From UBA11574 sp963752565 (GTDB lineage: Bacteria > Desulfobacterota > Desulfobacteria > Desulfobacterales > UBA11574), in the NCBI GenBank assembly GCA_963752565.1, contig CAVVZC010000002.1:1-64000 (forward strand): a stretch of DNA of 64,000 nt, written 5' to 3'. The notes below the pieces were generated by a model. It saw only the letters and a program-made list of their open reading frames with translations, was not told the DNA's origin and ran no database searches. This document shows positions 33,978-43,480 of this stretch, in pieces. The translations under genes and the position numbers were made by a program. The stretch's first letter is position 1, and every line of letters starts with the position of its first letter.

Positions 33978-36569
33978 TTATACCACGATATTAACAAGTT
34001 TCTCTTTGACAACAATAATTTTTTTTATGGGTTTGCCATCGATGAATTTTAAGACTCTTTCGTCTGAAAGCGCCATTTCTTTTAGGGTATCGTTTTCTGC
34101 ACCTGCATCTACGTGGAACTTGCTTCTAAGTTTGCCGTTGACCTGTACCACAATCAAGAGCTCATCTTTGATTAGAGCGTCCTCACTGTATGAGGGCCAT
34201 GAAGCCAACAGGATGCTGGTATCAAATCCAAGCGCCTCCCATAATTCTTCGGCAAAATGAGGGACAATGGGCGATAAAAGAAGCGCAACAGATTCCATGG
34301 ATAGCCGCATGACCCCGATCTTTTGGGGGTTCTTTTCATCAAGATCGATTCCGTACATTGTATTTACGAGTTCCATTACTGCACTGATCGCGGTATTGAA
34401 ATGAAATCTGTCCTCGATATCTCTGGTAACCTTTTTAATCGTTGCATGGGTTTTTTTGAATAGCGCACGAGAATCGCCCTCCAGCTGATCCGGACGGCCG
34501 TTAAACGGCGTGGCGTTACGAATTAAGCTATCCCAATGTAAAGCCAGTCGCCACACACGGTTTAGAAAGCGATAACCGCCCTCAACGCCCTGTTCGCTCC
34601 ATTCCAGGTCTCTTTCAGGCGGAGCCGCAAAAAGGCAGAAGAGTCTTGTGGTATCAGCACCAAATTTTTCTAAAAGAATGTTGGGATCGATAACGTTCTT
34701 TTTTGACTTGGACATCTTTTCAACACGACCGACAATGGTCTGCTGACCGCATTGTTTACACAGCCGTTCTTCATCGGCCCCTTTTATTTCTTCAGGGAGA
34801 AGAAAACCGTGTTCAGGACAGGAATCCGTCTCTTTACAAACCATTCCCTGGGTCAAAAGCCGTGTAAAAGGTTCTTTATATTTAACAAGTTCAAAATCGT
34901 ATAGAACACGGGTGTAATATCTGGAATAGAGCAGATGTAAAATCGCGTGTTCAACACCACCGATATACTGATCAACAGGCATCCAGTAATCTACGGCTTC
35001 ACGGTCAAACATGGCGGTATTACAGTTCGGACTGCAATATCTTTCATAATACCATGAAGACTCTACGAACGTATCCATTGTATCGGTTTCTCTTCTGGCC
35101 TTGGGACTGCCGCAGGTCGGACAAGGCGCCTTTGTAAAATATTCAAGGGTCGACAATGGTGATTTACCGCCTTCAAGAAGATCGGCATCTTCTGGAAGCA
35201 AAATGGGAAGGTCTTTATCAGGGACTGGAACTATACCGCATTTTTCACAATGAATGATCGGTATGGGCGCACCCCAGTATCGCTGTCTTGAAATCCCCCA
35301 GTCCCTTAGCCTGAAGCTGGTTGTTTTCTTTCCGAGACCCTTTTCTTCAAGATAAGAAGCGATATCGTCCAGCGCTTGTACACTATCTATTCCATTGAAC
35401 CGGCCGGAATTAATCATCACGCCTTCACCGGTAAAGGCCTCGGTCATTGTGGCGGGATCGAGATCGGCATCATGAGGTTTTACAACCACTATGACTTCAA
35501 GCCCATACTTATGGGCAAATTCAAAATCTCGTTGATCATGCGCTGGAACGGACATAACAGCCCCGGTACCGTATTCCATAAGCGCAAAGTTGGCTGTATA
35601 GACCGGCATACGAATACCGCTTAAAGGATTGATACAATATGCACCGATATAAACACCCTCTTTTTCATAACCTTCCACGGCTTTAACCGATCGATCCTGC
35701 AAGGATATGCGATGGATAAAATCGGATACTTCTTCTTCTTGCGGAGTTCCTCCGGACAGTTTGACCACCAGGGGGTGCTCCGGTGCAAGGCACATAAACG
35801 TCGCCCCATATACGGTATCCTGTCGTGTTGTAAAAACCGGTATCTGCTCACCCGAGTTTTCTATGGGAAACCGAATTTCTGCACCCGAACTCTTTCCGAT
35901 CCAATTTTTCTGCATCGTAATAACCTTTTCAGGCCAACCCGGCAGCTTTTCACAATACGACAAGAGATCCTGGGCATAATCGGTAATGCGGAAAAACCAT
36001 TGCCAGAGCTTTTTCTGTTGAACCTGTTGGCCACATCTCCAGCACAGGCCGGCTTCCACCTGTTCGTTGGCAAGTACAGTCTGGCAGTCTTCACACCAGT
36101 TCACAAAGGATTCCTTACGATAGGCCATCCCCTTTTCATACATTTTTAAAAAAAGCCACTGTTCCCACTGATAATATTCAGGACTGCAGGTAGCGATTTC
36201 CCGGTCCCAATCATAGGAAAAACCCAGACGCTTCAACTGGAATCGCATGGCATCGATATTTTCATAAGTCCACTTGGCCGGGTGACTATTATTTGCAATT
36301 GCAGCGTTTTCCGCCGGCATGCCAAATGCATCCCAGCCCATGGGATGAAGGACATTAAACCCTTGCATTCTTTTGTATCTCGCAACAACATCTCCGATGG
36401 TATAGTTTCTCACATGCCCCATATGGATATTGCCGGAAGGATAAGGAAACATCTCAAGCAGATAATACTTTTCTTTATTCGTATCCTCTTTGACCTTAAA
36501 AAGCTTTGCCTCTTCCCAGAAATTTTGCCATTTAGATTCTATTTTCCTGGGATCGTATCGTTCATCCAT
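33978..36569 (-). CDS. leuS: Leucyl-tRNA synthetase
   Basis: It charges tRNA-Leu. The 863-residue class I synthetase has the HIGH motif in YPSGNIHMGHVRNY (about residue 42) and zinc-binding CEDC/CWRC pairs. The editing domain lies in the middle (MSVPAHDQRDFEFA), and the KMSKS motif is VEKMSKSKKNVID (about residue 618), with an anticodon-binding C terminus. All domains are present. leuS precedes lptE on the same strand. Confidence 0.98.
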   Translation of the reverse strand: MDERYDPRKIESKWQNFWEEAKLFKVKEDTNKEKYYLLEMFPYPSGNIHMGHVRNYTIGDVVARYKRMQGFNVLHPMGWDAFGMPAENAAIANNSHPAKWTYENIDAMRFQLKRLGFSYDWDREIATCSPEYYQWEQWLFLKMYEKGMAYRKESFVNWCEDCQTVLANEQVEAGLCWRCGQQVQQKKLWQWFFRITDYAQDLLSYCEKLPGWPEKVITMQKNWIGKSSGAEIRFPIENSGEQIPVFTTRQDTVYGATFMCLAPEHPLVVKLSGGTPQEEEVSDFIHRISLQDRSVKAVEGYEKEGVYIGAYCINPLSGIRMPVYTANFALMEYGTGAVMSVPAHDQRDFEFAHKYGLEVIVVVKPHDADLDPATMTEAFTGEGVMINSGRFNGIDSVQALDDIASYLEEKGLGKKTTSFRLRDWGISRQRYWGAPIPIIHCEKCGIVPVPDKDLPILLPEDADLLEGGKSPLSTLEYFTKAPCPTCGSPKARRETDTMDTFVESSWYYERYCSPNCNTAMFDREAVDYWMPVDQYIGGVEHAILHLLYSRYYTRVLYDFELVKYKEPFTRLLTQGMVCKETDSCPEHGFLLPEEIKGADEERLCKQCGQQTIVGRVEKMSKSKKNVIDPNILLEKFGADTTRLFCLFAAPPERDLEWSEQGVEGGYRFLNRVWRLALHWDSLIRNATPFNGRPDQLEGDSRALFKKTHATIKKVTRDIEDRFHFNTAISAVMELVNTMYGIDLDEKNPQKIGVMRLSMESVALLLSPIVPHFAEELWEALGFDTSILLASWPSYSEDALIKDELLIVVQVNGKLRSKFHVDAGAENDTLKEMALSDERVLKFIDGKPIKKIIVVKEKLVNIVV

Positions 36570-36931
36570 TTTATATTTTTAACCTCGAAAAAATATTGTC
36601 ATCCAAATAATTATACTTATAATATCCTAATTTCATATGTCATCATCATCCCAAAAGGACATTAGGTTTCATGCCACAACACGATGCAAATAGCAAGTCA
36701 TAAGACCTGAATTTTGCACGGGCAAGAAATCGTTTGACTTGTACATAACAATTTCATATTCATTTAGAAGAACAAGTGCTTAAGATTAAAGCCTGTTTTT
36801 GCCCATAGACAATCCTTATTAGGGCTGAGCCGGAAGTCTCACTTTAACCCGGATATTTCACGTGTGCGAGGCGTTCATTTTCATGAAACATTCGGGCTAA
36901 TTGTTCTTAACCTAAATTGGAAAACCATTTC
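36570..36931 (+). promoter_or_regulatory. leuS-rng divergent spacer with rng promoter
   Basis: TTGACT (36734-36739) and TATTCA (36757-36762) are 17 bases apart and point toward rng, giving a ~165-base 5' leader. Long leaders are common for RNase E/G genes that regulate their own mRNA; no specific fold was recognised here. The remainder is AT-rich and gene-free. Confidence 0.55.
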
Positions 36932-38395
36932 ATGAGCAGTAAAATCCTTATCAATGCCATAGATCCTGAGGAATGCAGAATTGCAAAAGTCAAGGACTTG
37001 AAGCTTGAAGAATTCCATATTGAAAGTTCAGGAAAAGAAATTATCCATGGCAACATTTACAAGGCCATCATCTCTCGCATTGAACCAAGCCTTCAGGCCG
37101 CATTTGTAGATTTTGGCGCTGATCGTCACGGTTTTTTGCAAAAACATGAAATCCACAGCGATTATTTTCAAGACAATCTCTCTAAAGATAGATCCATATT
37201 AAATATGGTCAAGCGCGGCCAAGAGCTCTTGGTACAGGTGACCAAAGATCCCTTCATGAAAAAGGGGGCCATGCTTACAACTTATATATCTTTGCCTGGT
37301 CGACACGTCGTGCTTATGCCCGGAAGCGACAGCCGGGGAATCTCACGCAAAATAGAAGATGAAGACGAGCGTAACCGTTTAAAAAGTATCGTCGGTAAGC
37401 TTAAGATACAGGAGGGATTCGGCATTATTGTCCGCACTGCAGGTATAAACAGTACGAAACCGCGCATGTCAAAAGATGTAAACTATCTTTTGCGCCTGTG
37501 GAAGAACATCAAAAAAAATGTGACAAAAGCAAAAGCACCTGTATTGATTTATAAAGAGCAAAATCTTGCCGTAAGATCCATACGCGATTACTTCACCCCC
37601 GATGTAACCGAAATCCTCATCGATGATGATGCCGTATACCATGTTGTTAAAGACTTTGTTAAAATCATATCGCCGAAACATAAAAAGATCGTCAAATATT
37701 ACAAAGCGGCCAGGCCGATATTCACCAAATACCAACTTGAAGATCAGATTTCATCGATTTACGCGAGTCATGTAAAACTTAAATCCGGCGGCACTCTTGT
37801 GATCGCACAGACTGAAGCCCTCGTCTCCATCGACGTTAATTCAGGTAAGGCCACCAGAAAAAAGTCCATTGAACAAACCGCACTTCAAACCAATGTTGAA
37901 GCAGCCGAGGAAATTGCACGCCAGTTGCGACTCAGAGACTTGGGCGGCCTTATTGTCATCGATTTTATCGACATGAAAGACCCCAAACACAAATCAGAGG
38001 TAGAAAGGGCCGTTAAAAATTGCGTAAAACCGGATAAGGCCAAAACAAATATCGGTAAAATTTCAAAATTTGGCTTGATGGAAATGTCGAGACAGCGAAT
38101 TCGTCCCACTATCGAATCCAGCAGTTTCGAGCCCTGCAGCCACTGCAAGGGGAAAGGAATGATCCCCTCTACTGAAATGCTGGCCCTTGACTTTCTCCGC
38201 CGACTTCGCCTTGAAACCGTAAAAGCCGAAATTTCAAGTGTCAAAGGAATCGTCCCGCACAGTGTTGCCGATTACCTTTTAAACAAGAAACGCAAAGAAA
38301 TTCTCGATTTGGAACTCAGGAGAGGCCTTTCCATCACCATTGAGGGGGATACAAAAATTATTCCCGGCATGAGCGAAATTAACTGTGAAAAATAA
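36932..38395 (+). CDS. rng: Ribonuclease G (RNase E/G family)
   Basis: An endoribonuclease for rRNA maturation and mRNA turnover. The ~487-residue protein starts SSKILINAID, with an S1 domain at about residues 35-120 (YKAIISRIEPSLQAAFVDFG). The catalytic DNase-I-like region contains SIDVNSGKAT and VIDFIDMKD with the magnesium aspartates, and CSHCKGKG is the zinc link. It lacks the long RNase E C-terminal scaffold. The chosen ATG is five codons inside a longer frame and fits homologues. Confidence 0.94.
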   Translation: MSSKILINAIDPEECRIAKVKDLKLEEFHIESSGKEIIHGNIYKAIISRIEPSLQAAFVDFGADRHGFLQKHEIHSDYFQDNLSKDRSILNMVKRGQELLVQVTKDPFMKKGAMLTTYISLPGRHVVLMPGSDSRGISRKIEDEDERNRLKSIVGKLKIQEGFGIIVRTAGINSTKPRMSKDVNYLLRLWKNIKKNVTKAKAPVLIYKEQNLAVRSIRDYFTPDVTEILIDDDAVYHVVKDFVKIISPKHKKIVKYYKAARPIFTKYQLEDQISSIYASHVKLKSGGTLVIAQTEALVSIDVNSGKATRKKSIEQTALQTNVEAAEEIARQLRLRDLGGLIVIDFIDMKDPKHKSEVERAVKNCVKPDKAKTNIGKISKFGLMEMSRQRIRPTIESSSFEPCSHCKGKGMIPSTEMLALDFLRRLRLETVKAEISSVKGIVPHSVADYLLNKKRKEILDLELRRGLSITIEGDTKIIPGMSEINCEK

Positions 38396-38440
38396 AACTG
38401 ATCTATACCCATCCATTATCATTTATCCAAAGGAAAAATT

Positions 38441-39202
38441 ATGCCAAAAAAACCTGTAAAAAAGGCAAATAGGGTTATTGGAGTTGTTATCATCGCTATG
38501 GTGCTTGTTGGAGCATTTATGGGTTATAAGTTTCTGATGAAACAAGAATCGAAATCCGGAACACAAAAAGGATCTGATAATATTCAAATTCCTTCAAGTA
38601 CGGAACAGATTATTGATTACAGCAAAATTGAAGAAGACAAAGAACTCAAGGCACTTATGCAACAGCGAAAAGCAGAATATGGAGTTAATAAAGGGGTTGA
38701 TATTATTGCACAATCCAATGAATCAATTAAAATTGGAGATTCAACGGTTTCAATGCAGGAAATATTGGAAAAGATTCGTCTAAAAAGTGGTGATATCGTG
38801 GAAAAAGATCTCCAATCACAGGATGTGACGAAAAAAGAAAAAATAGAATCATTCGGAATTCACGTGGTCCAGGCTGGAGAAAATATCTGGAATATCCATT
38901 TTACCTTTCTAAAAGATTATTTCGATCACAAAGGTGTCCAACTGTCACCCCGTTCGGATGAACCCCTTGAAAGAGGAAGCAGTTCGGGTATCGGTAAGAT
39001 TCTAAAATTCTCGGAGCATACGGTGAACATCTACAACATCAGAGAACATAAACTTGATGTTGACCTTAATTTGATCTTTCCCTTGACCAAAGTGGTCGTC
39101 TATAATATGGATCAAATTTTTGCATTTCTGGATCTCATTGACTATAAACATGTAAACCGTATTCAATTTGACGGCGAGACGCTCTGGATGCCGCCGAATT
39201 AA
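38441..39202 (+). CDS. Membrane-anchored protein with LysM-like segment
   Basis: A 253-residue protein not assigned to a known family. A basic start (MPKKPVKKANR) and one membrane helix (VIGVVIIAMVLVGAFMGYKF) are followed by a charged linker and, from about residue 145, GIHVVQAGENIWNIHFTFLK, which resembles the start of a LysM domain. The C-terminal 100 residues are otherwise unlike LysM. It lies 45 bases after rng and 116 before yajC in the same direction, and probably sits at the periplasmic face. Confidence 0.65.
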   Translation: MPKKPVKKANRVIGVVIIAMVLVGAFMGYKFLMKQESKSGTQKGSDNIQIPSSTEQIIDYSKIEEDKELKALMQQRKAEYGVNKGVDIIAQSNESIKIGDSTVSMQEILEKIRLKSGDIVEKDLQSQDVTKKEKIESFGIHVVQAGENIWNIHFTFLKDYFDHKGVQLSPRSDEPLERGSSSGIGKILKFSEHTVNIYNIREHKLDVDLNLIFPLTKVVVYNMDQIFAFLDLIDYKHVNRIQFDGETLWMPPN

Positions 39203-39318
39203 AGAATTATTTGACCTGAGAGACAAATTACAGTATATCAGCGCCATTTTCATCATTTATCGGTATATAGATAAACTGATAAACGTATAATCCAAATAAC
39301 GACAAAGGAGGTTTTATC

Positions 39319-39663
39319 TTGATAAATATTGCCTATGCAATGGGCCAGGGCGGAGCGGCGGGAGGACAAGGAGCAGGCGGATTTACATCTCTTATCCCCA
39401 TTATCCTCATGTTCGTCATATTCTATTTTTTACTTATCCGACCCCAGCAAAAGAAGGCCAAGGAACATCGTGAAATGATCGGTCAGGTTAGAAAAGGGGA
39501 CCGTATCGTAACCAGCGGCGGATTGCATGGTCGAGTAACAGCCGTGAGTGACTCAACATTGACGGTGGAAATTGCCGACAGGGTCCGTGTGAAGATTGCC
39601 CGTGGAAATCTTTCCCAGGTGGCACAATCCTCTTCACCGCCTCAGGATAACAAAAAAAAGTAA
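39319..39663 (+). CDS. yajC: Preprotein translocase accessory subunit YajC
   Basis: A 114-residue single-pass inner-membrane protein of the SecDF-YajC complex. A glycine-rich N terminus, helix SLIPIILMFVIFYFLLI and the hallmark RPQQKKAKEH are followed by a small soluble domain (VRKGDRIVTSGGLHGRVTAV). A strong ribosome site AAAGGAGG precedes it. It is the first of yajC-secD-secF. Confidence 0.95.
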   Translation: MINIAYAMGQGGAAGGQGAGGFTSLIPIILMFVIFYFLLIRPQQKKAKEHREMIGQVRKGDRIVTSGGLHGRVTAVSDSTLTVEIADRVRVKIARGNLSQVAQSSSPPQDNKKK

Positions 39664-39696
39664 GACAAATTCATCATCATCAAAAGGAAAAAATCA

Positions 39697-41274
39697 TTGA
39701 GAAATCTTTCTTGGCGAGTTCTGGCTGTTTTTGGAGTGATGATTGCAGCGATTATTTATGTTCTGCCCACCATAAAACCATCCTTTTGGCCGCATAAAAA
39801 AATAAATCTTGGCCTTGATCTTCAAGGCGGCATGCACCTGGCCCTTGAAGTCGATACCGATAAAGCTGTGGAAGGCACCATTGAACGTATAATTCAGGAA
39901 ATCCGGGGCTTTTTAAAAAAAGAGCATATTCGATATGCCACTTTGAATCGCATGGAAGGAAACCGGATATTGATCAAACTGGAAGGACAAAAGCATATTG
40001 ATGGATTCGAGAAGATTCTCGATAAGGAGTTTAAAAATATGCGTATCTTTTCAAGATCAATGGATGGCGACGTCCTAACCATGCAAATCGATCTTCCGGA
40101 TAGAGAGGCCGATCAAATCAAAAAATTGGCAACGGATCAGGCTCTTGAAACCATCAGAAACCGAATCGACCAGTTTGGCGTCAGCGAACCCGATATCCGC
40201 CGGCAGGGTGAAAAACGGATCCTCGTCCAACTCCCCGGAATAAAGGATACCAAGAGAGCCAAAGCTTTAATCGGCAAAACAGCCCTTCTGGAATTCAAAC
40301 TTGTGGATGAAACCCACGACGTTAATGACGCTCTTAAAGGAAATGTTCCTCCTGGTAGTGAGGTGCTTTATGGGGCTAAGGAAGACCCCGCCACCAAGCG
40401 TATTTATAAAACGCCCTATCTTTTAAAAAAAAGGACCCTTTTGACCGGCGCCAATCTTACCGACGCAAGGGTTCAAATCGACTCTCAATATAACGAGCCT
40501 TATGTTTCAATTGATTTCGACAAAAAGGGCGGCAGGGATTTTGAAAGAATCACCGGAGAAAATGTAAAAAAACGTCTGGCCATCGTATTGGACAAAAAGG
40601 TTTATTCAGCCCCGGTTATCCAGGAAAAGATCTCCGGCGGAAAGGCCCGTGTTACCGGAAATTTTACCACTGAAGAGGCGCGGGATCTCGCCATTGCACT
40701 CCGTGCAGGCGCCCTCCCGGCACCGGTTAATATTCTTGAGGAAAGGACCGTAGGCCCTTCGTTGGGAACCGATTCTATAAAAAAAGGCCTCATTTCCATG
40801 TGTGTCGGCGGCATCCTTGTTATTCTGTTCATGATTGTATATTACAGGGGTGCGGGACTCATTGCAGACTTTGCTTTGATTCTCAATATTCTTCTGATTG
40901 CCGGAGGTCTTGCCGGATTTCAGGCAACCCTGACACTCCCTGGCATTGCAGGAATCATCCTCACTATCGGTATGGCTGTGGATGCCAATGTTCTTATATT
41001 TGAGCGGATCAGGGAAGAACTGCGTATCGGTAAGACACCGCGTGCAGCCGTGGATGCCGGCTATGACAGAGCGACACTGACCATCCTTGATGCCAATGTC
41101 ACGACACTGATCGCGGCCCTTGTCCTCTTCCAGTTCGGCACCGGACCTGTCAAAGGATTTGCCGTAACACTCAGCCTTGGGGTTATTGCAAGTCTGTTTA
41201 CAGCGCTGATTCTTACCCGGATGGTATTTGACTATTACTTAATAAAACGAAAAACCAAACGTCTAAGCATTTAG
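39697..41274 (+). CDS. secD: Protein-export membrane protein SecD
   Basis: It uses proton flow to pull secreted proteins through SecYEG. The 525-residue protein has a first membrane helix, a large periplasmic P1 domain (LGLDLQGGMHLALEVD; later RIDQFGVSEPDIRRQG and ILVQLPG) and five C-terminal helices (GMAVDANVLIFERIREELR). It starts with TTG behind AAAAGGAAA. Length is near the E. coli core. It lies 33 bases after yajC. Confidence 0.96.
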   Translation: MRNLSWRVLAVFGVMIAAIIYVLPTIKPSFWPHKKINLGLDLQGGMHLALEVDTDKAVEGTIERIIQEIRGFLKKEHIRYATLNRMEGNRILIKLEGQKHIDGFEKILDKEFKNMRIFSRSMDGDVLTMQIDLPDREADQIKKLATDQALETIRNRIDQFGVSEPDIRRQGEKRILVQLPGIKDTKRAKALIGKTALLEFKLVDETHDVNDALKGNVPPGSEVLYGAKEDPATKRIYKTPYLLKKRTLLTGANLTDARVQIDSQYNEPYVSIDFDKKGGRDFERITGENVKKRLAIVLDKKVYSAPVIQEKISGGKARVTGNFTTEEARDLAIALRAGALPAPVNILEERTVGPSLGTDSIKKGLISMCVGGILVILFMIVYYRGAGLIADFALILNILLIAGGLAGFQATLTLPGIAGIILTIGMAVDANVLIFERIREELRIGKTPRAAVDAGYDRATLTILDANVTTLIAALVLFQFGTGPVKGFAVTLSLGVIASLFTALILTRMVFDYYLIKRKTKRLSI

Positions 41275-41321
41275 TGAGTGGCCATCCATAAATCCATATT
41301 GGGCACAAATAGGGGTTATTC

Positions 41322-42359
41322 ATGCAATTTGTAAAACCTGATATTAATATCAATTTTATTGGCAAAATTAAAATCACTTTCTTTATTTCTCTGGCAATGA
41401 TCCTTATCAGCATCGCTTCTCTTGTTTTACACGGAGGGCCTAAATACGGTATCGATTTTGCCGGTGGCACATTGGTTCAGGTTAAATTCAACGAACCTGC
41501 AAGCTTGAATAAGATCAAATCCGGTCTTGCCGCCATAGATCTTGGGAAATCTTCGGTCCAAGGGTTCGGCGATCAAAGCGAAAACGAGTATCTTATCCGC
41601 ACCGACAGGTCTGTCATGACCTCAGCAGGATTTTCCCTAAAAGTGCAACAGGCCCTTGAATCCTCAACGGGGAAAGGCGTAACCGTGCGTCGTGTTGAGA
41701 TGGTTGGCCCCCAGGTGGGGAAGGATCTGCGGGAAAAAGCCCTGTTTGCCATGTTTTACGCACTACTTTTTATCGCCATATATATATCCGGTCGGTTTGA
41801 ACTCAAATGGCTTTTAAGCGGCGTCATCGCCGGAGTTCTCATGGGGGCAGTTTATTTTCTTTCTATTTTTAACGTCAGTGTTCCTTATCTCATAGCTGCG
41901 GCATTAATCGTATCCCTTGCTCTTTACTGGTTTCTCGGGTTGAAATACGCCATGGGTGCCACTGTGGCGCTTATCCATGATGTTACCATTACTGTCGGCA
42001 TATTCTCCATATTCAACAAGGAGTTTACACTTCCGATTATCGCCGCTCTTCTCACAATCATCGGATATTCACTCAACGATACCATTATTGTTTTTGACAG
42101 AATCAGAGAAAACTTAAGAAAATATCACAAGAATCCTTTGGATTTCATAATTAATAGAAGCGTAAATGAGACCCTGAGCCGAACGATACTGACCTCTCTG
42201 ACAACCCTTGTTGTGGTTGTTGCCCTGTTTGTTTTGGGAGGTGGAATTATTCATGACTTCGCATTCGCATTGCTTGTGGGCATCGTCGTCGGGACCTACT
42301 CTTCAATTTACGTTGCAAGCCCCATACTTCTTGCCTGGCAGGTTCGTGGAAAAAAATAA
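41322..42359 (+). CDS. secF: Protein-export membrane protein SecF
   Basis: Partner of SecD. The 345-residue protein has a first helix, GGPKYGIDFAGGTLVQVKF, a periplasmic domain and five helices with SLNDTIIVFDRIREN. An extra pair of hydrophobic segments (about residues 150-210) makes it slightly longer than usual. It follows secD by 47 bases. Confidence 0.95.
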   Translation: MQFVKPDININFIGKIKITFFISLAMILISIASLVLHGGPKYGIDFAGGTLVQVKFNEPASLNKIKSGLAAIDLGKSSVQGFGDQSENEYLIRTDRSVMTSAGFSLKVQQALESSTGKGVTVRRVEMVGPQVGKDLREKALFAMFYALLFIAIYISGRFELKWLLSGVIAGVLMGAVYFLSIFNVSVPYLIAAALIVSLALYWFLGLKYAMGATVALIHDVTITVGIFSIFNKEFTLPIIAALLTIIGYSLNDTIIVFDRIRENLRKYHKNPLDFIINRSVNETLSRTILTSLTTLVVVVALFVLGGGIIHDFAFALLVGIVVGTYSSIYVASPILLAWQVRGKK

Positions 42360-42362
42360 GAA

Positions 42363-43476
42363 GTGGATAATATTCTACCATGGTTTGTCCTGAAAAATGT
42401 CCCCGGTATAGGGGATCTTCTTTTCAAGCGCCTTATAGACCGTTTTAATTCTCCGGAGCTTGTTCTTAAAGCAACCCAGGCAAGATCTTGTCGAGGTTGA
42501 AGGTATAACGCCTCGTCTTGCCGCTGCAATAAAACAGCGCAAAATTGGTGAGTCTGTGAAAAAGGATCTCGATCTCGTTATGCAAAAAAGATATAAAATT
42601 GTCACCATGACAGATACTGAGTATCCCCCTCTCTTACTGCAGATACCTGATCCACCGCCTTTTTTGTATGTTTTTGGCCGTCTCAACGGTTCCATTAGAA
42701 ACATCGCGGTTGTCGGCTCCAGAAATGCAACCCGTTATGGTATCTCTACAACCCGTCGGCTTTGTCACGACTTGGTTAAGCTTAAAATGACAATTACCAG
42801 CGGCATGGCTGTGGGTATTGATTCGGCAGCACACGAAGGGGCACTCATGGGCAAAGGAAATACCATTGCTGTTCTTGGAAGCGGCCTTGAAAGGGTGTAT
42901 CCTGAACAAAACCGAAAACTTTTTCATCAAATTGCCGAAAACGGTGCTGTTATTTCTGAATTCCCACTGAAAACAGAGCCCGATGCTTACAATTTCCCTA
43001 AGCGCAACAGGATCATCAGCGGTATGTCCCTTGGTACGGTGGTCGTTGAAGCAACAAAACGAAGCGGATCACTGATAACAGCGCGTCTGGCGGCGGAACA
43101 AAACCGGGATGTATTTGCGGTTCCTGGAAGTATCCAGTCCTTTAAAAGCACCGGAACCCACACACTGATTAAACAAGGCGCCAAACTCGTGGAACATGCC
43201 CAGGATATTATGGAAGAGCTTTCACATATGATAAATATTCCTGTTGGAAAAGACAAACCCGCCGATAATATAATAAAGAGAATATCACGATTATCACCCG
43301 AAGAAAGGCTTGTGTTTGAATCTCTTGAACCATATCCTGTTCACATCGACGACATTGATAGAAAGCTTTCCATTGAAGCCGGCAGGCTTTCGAGTATTCT
43401 ACTGCAACTTGAACTCAAAGGTATTGCACAGCAATCTCCGGGTAAGTTCTTTTCAAAAATTGAAGAAATGAGGTAA
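42363..43476 (+). CDS. dprA: DNA-processing protein DprA (one frameshift)
   Basis: It loads RecA on incoming single-stranded DNA. The Rossmann core is intact (VVGSRNATRYG, SGMAVGIDSAAHEGAL, GSGLERVYP, EFPLKTEPDAYNFPKRNRI), followed by a winged-helix C terminus (about the last 70 residues). The N-terminal part, starting GTG at 42363 (DNILPWFVLKNVPGIGDLLF), is in another frame. One extra G in AGG at 42479-42480 separates the halves. Removing it gives 371 codons. From the inner ATG at 42460 alone, 338 residues remain open. Confidence 0.88.
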
Positions 43477-43480
43477 TATT

